Source: Deltaproteobacteria bacterium
GTDB taxonomy: Bacteria; Desulfobacterota; Desulfobacteria; Desulfobacterales; Desulfobacteraceae
Length of the DNA: 64,000 nucleotides
Direction of reading: 5' to 3'
NCBI GenBank assembly: GCA_027858995.1
Contig: JAQIBP010000054.1
Location: forward strand, 44,018 to 108,017
How positions within the stretch are numbered: position 1 is the stretch's first letter; each line of letters begins with the position of its first letter. The position numbers were made by a program, and so were the translations under genes. The notes beneath the pieces are model-generated. The model did not search any database. It saw only the letters and a list, made by a program, of their open reading frames with translations, and had not been told where the DNA came from. This document shows, piece after piece, positions 29,757-37,167 of the stretch.

Positions 29757-29832
29757 TCAACAGGCTGCTGCACAACCCTAAATTGCCCAATTTCTGCATT
29801 GGAAAAATTTGCATTATGTAACGGCCTGTCAA
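29757..29832. repeat. MITE-like element, internally deleted copy C
   Basis: CAACAGGCTGCTGCACA ... TATGTAACGGCCTGTCAAT with shared CCCAATTTCTGCATTGG-like arm. Confidence 0.5.
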
Positions 29833-29966
29833 TCTAAAGACCTAGTCTGGCTTAATTATATCTTATTCGAACTAATTAAACATAATTTAATACCTATCAA
29901 AAAACATGCCACATTGTCATAGAAATTCACAATTGCAATTCCAATTAGCCTGACCTGCCACAAGGG

Positions 29967-30755
29967 CTACCTGTTTAAAGACCAGTCATAATCCAGGTAT
30001 CTGATCGTCATACTGCCTTTTTTCAAATTGAGTTTTTCTTTTAACTCTATGGATGCATATTGTTGGATAAACAGGAGAGGATTATCTGAAAAATCTTCTT
30101 TAAACCATTGAAAAATTTTGCTGATAAAAAGAGTGTCACCTTTAAAAAAAGTATTCTTTGGATCATTAATAAATTTTCTTGCCTGGTTGTCTAACTGATT
30201 CTCGAGGATATTGCTTTCATATGGTTCATTCAAAAGAGGGGGACAGCTTTTCGATGCACAATTTATGGCAAAATGAACCCGGGGGTCTTTAAACTCCGGC
30301 CTGAGGATATCATGTTCAATATAATCAAGGGAGACTTTTCTTCCCTGGAGTAAAATAAATTTCTTACTCCAGGGATTGGAAAAAAACCCGCCGATTTCTT
30401 TTATGGAATTAATTCCGGGAAATTTTGTCAATACAAGTTTTATGGTAAATGCATTATAAGCATTGATGTAAAAAGCAAACCGTCTATTTCCAGTGAGAGA
30501 TTTAACATCAGTATTGCTCAATATGGTTAGATACTTGTCCAACAATGCTTCATCTTTTTTTAACCCGTCATAATAGACTCTATTATCACTGACATGTTTT
30601 TTAAAAAGCAATGCATAAATTCTATTGTCAACATCTCCTTTTGCCATGGAAAAGCTGTTGGAAAACAGACCTAAAACCGTAATTAAAATAAAATATTTGA
30701 ATATTATTTGGAGCATACATAAAATCTCTTTAAACTTGAAAAGTTGTACTATCAT
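29967..30755 (-). CDS. DUF547 domain-containing protein
   Basis: RRFAFYINAYNAFTIKLVL...IEHDILRPEFKDPRVHFAINCASKSCPPLLNEPY. Confidence 0.88.
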   Translation of the reverse strand: MIVQLFKFKEILCMLQIIFKYFILITVLGLFSNSFSMAKGDVDNRIYALLFKKHVSDNRVYYDGLKKDEALLDKYLTILSNTDVKSLTGNRRFAFYINAYNAFTIKLVLTKFPGINSIKEIGGFFSNPWSKKFILLQGRKVSLDYIEHDILRPEFKDPRVHFAINCASKSCPPLLNEPYESNILENQLDNQARKFINDPKNTFFKGDTLFISKIFQWFKEDFSDNPLLFIQQYASIELKEKLNLKKGSMTIRYLDYDWSLNR

Positions 30756-30834
30756 TCAAAAACATTAAGGGATCACTTTTTGGTTTTTCAATGTTTTACA
30801 ACCTGAATGATTTTTTGAATTTGCAATGATGGGG

Positions 30835-30863
30835 CTCAACAGGTTATAAATACCTGTCAATTG
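30835..30863. repeat. short MITE-TIR-like hairpin (copy E)
   Basis: CTCAACAGGTTATAAATACCTGTCAATTG. Confidence 0.4.
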
Positions 30864-30902
30864 TTAAAATCAGGATGTTATGGTTTGATAATCCCAGCCT
30901 TA

Positions 30903-31088
30903 CTAACCTGCATCATAGGTACACGAAGTGAAATCTATCTCCTCTCCGCATTGATCACATTTATGATTTTTTTCAAATTCATCTGAAAAAATTTCTTTGA
31001 CTGCATTGCATTTAGGGCAGTTACAGGTAAAGGATTGCAAATTTTTAAACTGTTCGAAACCTGGGCAGTGTTTTGGGGTTGTTTCCAT
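30903..31088 (-). CDS. small zinc-ribbon-like protein
   Basis: CNCPKCNAVKEIFSDEFEKNHKCDQCGEEIDFTSC; partial copy at 36190. Confidence 0.6.
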   Translation of the reverse strand: METTPKHCPGFEQFKNLQSFTCNCPKCNAVKEIFSDEFEKNHKCDQCGEEIDFTSCTYDAG

Positions 31089-31332
31089 GGTATCCTCCTT
31101 TTGCTGATAATTATTCAGTGTGAGCTTTGTTAATAATTATCAAGTTAATTTGACATCATTGTCAAGTTAAAACAAAAACTTAATCTAAATTTATCCATGC
31201 GAATCCTCTTTAAATTGAGTTTTTGATGCATATACATCAAAAAGATATCTGTTCTTTGTTAAAAGCTCTTCAAAAAGAGCAATACTTGTGAGGATATCAC
31301 ATAATTTTTCCATGTAAAGGTTCTTGAAAAAA

Positions 31333-31911
31333 TTAATAATTTTCAGGATTTAATTCAAAGTGAGCCTTTGGGTGGGCACAGGCCGGACATGTATCGGGAG
31401 GCTCATTTCCTTCATGGTTATATCCACAGTTCCTGCATCGCCATTTCACATTCATTTCTCTTTTAAATACACGATCTTTTTCAATATTCTCCACAAGGGC
31501 AAGATATCTCTGCTCATGGTAAAGCTCGGCTACAGCGATGGATGCAAAGGTTGTTGCAATATCATTAAATCCCTCTTCTCTTGCCTTGGCTGCAAACTCT
31601 GGATACATGGATGTATTTTCATAGTGTTCACCAGCAGCAGAAGCCTTGAGATTGTCCACTGTTGCTCCAATATTGCCAGCTGGAAAACCTGCTGTGATTT
31701 CTACCTCTTCGCCTGACTCCAGATACTTGAACAGTCTTTTAGCATGCTCTTTTTCATGGTTTGCAGTCTCTTCAAAAATAGATTGAATCTGGACATACCC
31801 CTCTTTTTTTGCCTGTGAAGCAAAGTAGGTATATCGGTTGCGTGCCTGTGATTCCCCTGCAAAAGCAGTTAACAAATTCTTTTGGGTTTGTGTTCCTTCT
31901 AATTTTGCCAT
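31333..31911 (-). CDS. rubrerythrin
   Basis: ESQARNRYTYFASQAKKEGY, FEETANHEKEHAKRLF, WRCRNCGYNHEGNEPPDTCPACAHPKAHFEL. Confidence 0.95.
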   Translation of the reverse strand: MAKLEGTQTQKNLLTAFAGESQARNRYTYFASQAKKEGYVQIQSIFEETANHEKEHAKRLFKYLESGEEVEITAGFPAGNIGATVDNLKASAAGEHYENTSMYPEFAAKAREEGFNDIATTFASIAVAELYHEQRYLALVENIEKDRVFKREMNVKWRCRNCGYNHEGNEPPDTCPACAHPKAHFELNPENY

Positions 31912-32145
31912 GTTTGCCCCCTTAATCTAAGTTATAAATTAATTGTGAAAATTATTATTGGCAACCTGTGATTCCAGTCTTCTTTGAGCAATGCATCACT
32001 AAAACAGTCAATGATCTTATGCCCAGGACATAAACAAGTTGCTCATCAGATGCGCCTTTATCCTAAAGGAGTTCCAGCTATAAAACAATCTTTTTTTTTG
32101 ATAATCTTGGGAGAATTGTCATACATCCCAAAAAAGCCAGGGAGA

Positions 32146-32195
32146 TTAAAACACTCATAAATATCAAGTAAAAGATATGGTTTTCTTATTGTAAT
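32146..32195. repeat. direct repeat copy 1 upstream of cooS
   Basis: AAAAGATATGGTTTTCTTATTGTAATTCAAAT, matches 34966-35015. Confidence 0.5.
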
Positions 32196-32448
32196 TCAAA
32201 TAGAGATGCTCCATCCCCATGATGAGCAGCCGGATAAAAATATTACTCCTGCCACCTTGTACCACAGTGTGATATGTATTATATTATAATAAATAACTGG
32301 CTTTAAGGGTTTATTTGTTTTGTTGAGTTATATTCATGGTTGCTTGATTGACAAAAGGCATCTCTTTGTATGGTATTATAATTTTTTCAACTCTTAATAT
32401 GCCTAAAATAAACCTGACAGCTTGAATCAGAAAAAAGAGGAGAATATA

Positions 32449-34413
32449 ATGGCCAAAGAAATCATTACCAAAAAACAGGTTCCAGCATCAGATCGAACCA
32501 TGTGCGATGCAACAGCTCAAATGCTTGAAAAAGCCAGAAGGGATGGGGTCATAATTGATCTTGACCGTGGTTATGATATGAAACCATGCCCCATAGGTGT
32601 TCAATCTGCTTGCTGCAAGCATTGCTTTATGGGGCCGTGTCGTTTAAACCCGAGAGATCCATACAAAAAAGTTGGTGTTTGCGGAGCAACAATTGATACT
32701 ATCATGTCAAGAAATTTTGGAAGAATGGTTGCTGCAGGATCTGCCTCCCATAATGATCATGGAATGAATATACTTGAATTGTTTAAGGGTATAATTGACG
32801 GTAAAGTAAAGGATTTTAAGATAAAAAACACTTTCAAACTTGAAGAACTTGCAAAATCGATTGGCATTGATATTGAAGACAAAGAAATTCTTGAAGTTGC
32901 AAAAGAGCTTTACACAGAACTTGAAAAGACATTTTCCAATGTTGAAGGGGAGATGCCTTTCACAAAAAGAGTTCCCAAAGAAACTCTTGAACAATGGCGC
33001 AGGGAGGGTGTTGTTCCAAGAGGTGCCATGCGTGAAATAATGGAGCTCATGAGCAGGACTCATATCGGTTGTGACCAGGATTATAATAATCTTTCAAAGC
33101 AGATTACACGTACTGCCCTTGCCGACGGATGGGGCGGTTCAATGATTGCAACAGAACTTTCAGATATAATGTTTGGAACACCATCTCCCACGCTGGCTGA
33201 CGTTAACATGGGTGTTTTAAAAGAAGATCATGTAAATATTATTGTCCATGGACATGAGCCTGCCATGTTTGAAGCCATGCTTGCCGGTGTTAATGATAAG
33301 TTTTTCATTGATGCAGCAAAGGAAAAGGGTGCCAAAGGGATTAATCTGGTCGGCATGTGCTGTTCCGGTGCTGAAATGATGTCCAGACACGGTGTTCCAC
33401 ATGCAGGAAGTTTTGGGTCAACTGAAGCTGTTATAGTAACAGGTGCAGTTGATGCTATGGTTGTTGATATCCAGTGTATTAAACAGGGGCTTGCCTCGGT
33501 TGCGAAATGTTATGATACATACCTTATTACAACAAATCCAAGGGCACATATTGAAGGTGCAACTCATATTGAATTTGAGGAGACTAATCCAGGCAAATGT
33601 ATTGATGATGTTCTTTCCAAAGCCATTGCAAGATTCGGTACCAGAAGCATGCCTGTGGAAATTCCTCAAATAACCCAATCCGGTATCCACGGATTTTCCC
33701 ATGAATATATAGAGTATATGCTGGGTGGTGTTTACAGAGGCAGTTATACACCCCTTAATGATAATATTATTAATGGAAGAATCCGGGGGGTTGCAGGTGT
33801 TGTTGGGTGTACAAATCCAAAAGTTAAACAGGATTCAATTCATATAGAGCTTGTCAAAGAGTTAATAAAAAATGATGTATTGGTACTTCAGACAGGATGC
33901 TCACAGATTTCACTTGCCAAGGCAGGCTTTCTTGTGCCCGAGGCTGCATGCCTTGCCGGAGATGGACTTGCAGAAGTATGTGAAACTGTTGGTATGCCTC
34001 CTGTCCTGGGCTTGGGCTCCTGCGTTGATAATACCAGAATTCTAATTGCAGCATCAGCAATGGTTAAAGCAGGCGGCCTTGGTAACACGATTGCCGACCT
34101 GCCGGTTGCAGGATGTGCTCCTGAGTGGATGAGTGAGAAAGCAATTGCCATTGGTCAGTATTTTGTGGCTTCAGGTGTATATACGGTTTTTGGTATTGGT
34201 CTTCCAATTGTAAAAGGCACCAAGTATTATGATTATCTTTTCAATGGTATGGAGAAGCAGGGTTTTGGGAAATGGGGTACAGCGTCAGACCCCCATGAAA
34301 TTGCACAGATGATGATAGCTCACATTGATAAAAAGAGAAAACAGCTTGGGATTGACAAGGCAAGAGAGAGGACTCTCGTTGATATGTCAGATAGAAGACA
34401 GCTTACTGCTTGA
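32449..34413 (+). CDS. cooS: anaerobic carbon-monoxide dehydrogenase catalytic subunit
   Basis: CKHCFMGPCRLNPRDPYKKVGVCGATIDTIMSRN, HGHEPAMFEAM, GAVDAMVVDIQCI, VVGCTNPK; start M at residue 10 of the ORF, with RBS AGAGGAG. Confidence 0.95.
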   Translation: MAKEIITKKQVPASDRTMCDATAQMLEKARRDGVIIDLDRGYDMKPCPIGVQSACCKHCFMGPCRLNPRDPYKKVGVCGATIDTIMSRNFGRMVAAGSASHNDHGMNILELFKGIIDGKVKDFKIKNTFKLEELAKSIGIDIEDKEILEVAKELYTELEKTFSNVEGEMPFTKRVPKETLEQWRREGVVPRGAMREIMELMSRTHIGCDQDYNNLSKQITRTALADGWGGSMIATELSDIMFGTPSPTLADVNMGVLKEDHVNIIVHGHEPAMFEAMLAGVNDKFFIDAAKEKGAKGINLVGMCCSGAEMMSRHGVPHAGSFGSTEAVIVTGAVDAMVVDIQCIKQGLASVAKCYDTYLITTNPRAHIEGATHIEFEETNPGKCIDDVLSKAIARFGTRSMPVEIPQITQSGIHGFSHEYIEYMLGGVYRGSYTPLNDNIINGRIRGVAGVVGCTNPKVKQDSIHIELVKELIKNDVLVLQTGCSQISLAKAGFLVPEAACLAGDGLAEVCETVGMPPVLGLGSCVDNTRILIAASAMVKAGGLGNTIADLPVAGCAPEWMSEKAIAIGQYFVASGVYTVFGIGLPIVKGTKYYDYLFNGMEKQGFGKWGTASDPHEIAQMMIAHIDKKRKQLGIDKARERTLVDMSDRRQLTA

Positions 34414-34423
34414 ATGATGTTGC

Positions 34424-34463
34424 CAGGGCACCAAGAGATTGTTATATATTTTTTGGTGCCCTG
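34424..34463 (+). terminator. terminator after cooS
   Basis: CAGGGCACCAA / TTGGTGCCCTG then ATGTTTT. Confidence 0.7.
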
Positions 34464-34468
34464 ATGTT

Positions 34469-34645
34469 TTAGGTTAAAATACAGGTTCTTGCTTTCGTTC
34501 CACTCTCTTTAGCAGCTTTTCTATAGCAAAGATGCCGATCTTCAATACTGGTTGTACCATAATCACAAGCAAGAAGGACTTCCATTAGACTCTCTTTTTC
34601 AAGGGAGCAGCATTTTATTGCTTTTTCACTGATTATTTTTTTCAT
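34469..34645 (-). CDS. 58-aa hypothetical protein
   Basis: MKKIISEKAIKCCSLEKESLMEVLLACDYGTTSIEDRHLCYRKAAKESGTKARTCILT. Confidence 0.35.
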   Translation of the reverse strand: MKKIISEKAIKCCSLEKESLMEVLLACDYGTTSIEDRHLCYRKAAKESGTKARTCILT

Positions 34646-34668
34646 TTGCCCACCCCTCTACTCTTTTG

Positions 34669-34917
34669 TCACATAGATTTTATATTATCTTTTAGCTGAG
34701 CTATCTGCAAGCCTAAGCCTAAACACTTATTTTCATCAATACATTCATTTACATCCAAAGGCTCAATAAATGTTTTTAATTTTTTATTCCCTTTGTTCAT
34801 ATTAACTGTCCAGGCCTTATTAGATCCATCAAAATTTACATTTATATCAACACCGCATTCTCCCACATCAGAGGAGATGGATCGGATTTTTTCACATATC
34901 TGATTTGCATTATACAT
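34669..34917 (-). CDS. hypothetical protein, 82 aa
   Basis: Complete ORF with RBS-like GGGGGG upstream; no recognised family. Confidence 0.5.
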   Translation of the reverse strand: MYNANQICEKIRSISSDVGECGVDINVNFDGSNKAWTVNMNKGNKKLKTFIEPLDVNECIDENKCLGLGLQIAQLKDNIKSM

Positions 34918-34965
34918 GAGATTTCCCCCCTTTTTTTAGAAAATAAATAGGTATAAAATATGGGA

Positions 34966-35015
34966 TTGAACCACCCATAAGTATTAAACAAAAGATAAGG
35001 TTTTCTTATTGTAAG
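34966..35015. repeat. direct repeat copy 2 upstream of YhdH-like gene
   Basis: AAAAGATAAGGTTTTCTTATTGTAAGTCAAAT. Confidence 0.5.
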
Positions 35016-35194
35016 TCAAATTAAATTGTCAATCTCTCATTGACTTACTATAAATAACTGGCATATTATTCCTCAGTTCAAGAAAAATAGATATCAAAGG
35101 AGAATCAGATAAACTTACAGGCATAACAACTCTATGGCTATACGGATTATGCTTATAAAATTTTTCAAAGTATTCAAAAACAGAGAGGGGAAAC

Positions 35195-36187
35195 ATGGAT
35201 AAACTTTCATACAGAGCATTGATTGTTGACGAAACTAAAAAAAACAGATTTTCAAGACAGATCAAAGAGGCATTTATTAAGGATCTGCCGGATAATGATG
35301 TTCTCATCCGGGTTCACTACTCTTCTCTGAACTATAAAGATGCCCTGTCAGCAACTGGAAATCGTGGTGTTACAAAAGAATACCCGCATACCCCCGGGAT
35401 TGATGCTGCAGGAATTGTTGAAGAGAGCCGCGTTGATACTGTAAAAAGAGGGGAGAAGGTCATTGTTACAAGCTATGACCTCGGTATGAACACAAAAGGC
35501 GGGTTTGGACAATATATATGTGTACCAGCGGACTGGGTAGTTAAGCTGCCACGAGAGTTGAACTTAAAACAGAGCATGATTTATGGAACTGCTGGATTTA
35601 CAGCCGGCATGTCCATTTTCAAACTGACCCGAACCATCAGGCCTGAGCATGGAGGTATCCTTGTCACAGGTGCCACAGGCGGCGTAGGAAGTCTTGCTGC
35701 TGCAATTTTATCCCACCTTGGATACAGAGTGACAGCGGTCTCCGGGAAAACAGATACTACTTTTTTAGAAAAGCTGGGTGTCAATGACATAATTAATAGG
35801 GATGATTTTCTTAAAAACACAGCCCCGCCCATTTTAAAACCTCAGTGGGCAGGTGCTATAGACACTGTGGGGGGACAGATCCTGGCAACGGCCATTAAAT
35901 CCATAAAGCCGGATGGAATCGTAACATGCTGCGGTAATGTCGCTTCTCCTGATCTTCCCATCAATGTATTCCCTTTTATCTTAAGGGGTGTTTCTCTTCT
36001 CGGGATAGATTCACAGCATTGCCCCATGGAATTTCGGCTAAAAATCTGGGAAAAACTCGCAACAGATTGGAAATTTAACCTTCTTGAAAGCATTTACAAT
36101 GAGATTTCCTTAGATAAATTAAATAATAAAATCGACCACATTTTAAAAGGAGATCTGAAAGGCCGCACCCTGATAAATTTAGATTAA
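35195..36187 (+). CDS. MDR-superfamily oxidoreductase, YhdH/YhfP (acrylyl-CoA reductase-like)
   Basis: VHYSSLNYKDALSATGNRG, TPGIDAAGIV, VTGATGGVGSLAAAILSHLGY. Confidence 0.9.
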   Translation: MDKLSYRALIVDETKKNRFSRQIKEAFIKDLPDNDVLIRVHYSSLNYKDALSATGNRGVTKEYPHTPGIDAAGIVEESRVDTVKRGEKVIVTSYDLGMNTKGGFGQYICVPADWVVKLPRELNLKQSMIYGTAGFTAGMSIFKLTRTIRPEHGGILVTGATGGVGSLAAAILSHLGYRVTAVSGKTDTTFLEKLGVNDIINRDDFLKNTAPPILKPQWAGAIDTVGGQILATAIKSIKPDGIVTCCGNVASPDLPINVFPFILRGVSLLGIDSQHCPMEFRLKIWEKLATDWKFNLLESIYNEISLDKLNNKIDHILKGDLKGRTLINLD

Positions 36188-36189
36188 AT

Positions 36190-36330
36190 TAAATTTTTTC
36201 AGATGAATTTAAAAAAAACCATAAATGTGATCAATGCGGAGAGAAGATAGATTTCACTTCGTGTATGTATAATAAAGGTTAGTAAGGCTGGGATTATAAA
36301 CCCATAACACCCTGGTTTTTAACACTTGAA
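36190..36330 (+). pseudogene. truncated duplicate of the 30903-31088 zinc-ribbon gene plus its 3' flank
   Basis: FSDEFKKNHKCDQCGEKIDFTSCMYNKG* and GGTTAGTAAGGCTGGGATTAT 3' flank shared with minus-strand copy. Confidence 0.75.
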
Positions 36331-36400
36331 CCTATCATGTTTGGCTCAAATGAATTAAAAACCAGGATATCTTTTGAAATGGACACTCTTCACTACTCTT

Positions 36401-36631
36401 TTATTTCATAGGCTGTGGATCACAGAGAGCATCTTCTTTAACAGCACCTCTTCCGCATCCACCACAAAAATAATCAAATTTTGCGACCTCTGGTTTGCAA
36501 AGATGCTTTTTCTTTTTAGCTTGTTGACCACAGCTTTCACAGCTATATAGTTTTCCTGCATCTGTAGGATCACATAAATGTCCTCCCTCAGATGATATTT
36601 TCCCACATGATTTACAAGTATAAGTAGTCAT
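36401..36631 (-). CDS. small protein of three tandem CxxCG-x7-9-C zinc-ribbon-like repeats
   Basis: YTCKSCGKISSEGGHLCDP / YSCESCGQQAKKKKHLCKP / YFCGGCGRGAVKEDALCDP. Confidence 0.75.
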   Translation of the reverse strand: MTTYTCKSCGKISSEGGHLCDPTDAGKLYSCESCGQQAKKKKHLCKPEVAKFDYFCGGCGRGAVKEDALCDPQPMK

Positions 36632-36933
36632 ATTTCCCTCCTAAAGGTAAAAAAAGTAAAAACCGAGAACCTCTGTCCATAAAAACCTTTATGAATAAAT
36701 ATACAGTCTAAATTGTGAAAGTCAATTTTATTTTCTTTATCAATAATATTTACATTACCAGAAAAAGAATTATTTTTAGATCATAACTCAGGCAATTTAG
36801 TTACAAAACTCCTGAAGACAACAAGGAGTAAAAAAGATGTATAATAAAAGCCAACTATGCGAAAATAAGATTTATATACTTCTTTAAGACAACATAAAAC
36901 ACAGATGAAGTATTCATAGAGGAAATAAAAGCC

Positions 36934-37104
36934 ATGAAATCAAAAACAATATGCAAAAGGTGTAACGGAAGAAAAATCATTGAAGGGCATTGTGAATGCA
37001 ATATGGAGTGGCGCAGCAGTGGAGATGGTGACTATTGGGACGACTGTATATGTGAACCTGACTTGGAATGCCCTGATTGCAAAGGAACCGGCTTTATTGA
37101 ATAA
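36934..37104 (+). CDS. 56-aa Cys-rich (DnaJ-zinc-finger-like) protein
   Basis: MKSKTICKRCNGRKIIEGHCECNMEWRSSGDGDYWDDCICEPDLECPDCKGTGFIE; not in ORF track (<60 aa). Confidence 0.6.
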   Translation: MKSKTICKRCNGRKIIEGHCECNMEWRSSGDGDYWDDCICEPDLECPDCKGTGFIE

Positions 37105-37167
37105 AACAAACCCTGTAGCCAATTGATATGACAGATTACTATACTGGTGGTAAAGTGAGGTTGATGC

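Noticed and set aside
32214-32245. ATGATGAGCAGCCGGA shared with the selO 3' part (about 38694)
   Set aside because: A 16-nt exact match is near what is expected by chance over all pairs in 64 kb; flanks do not align convincingly.
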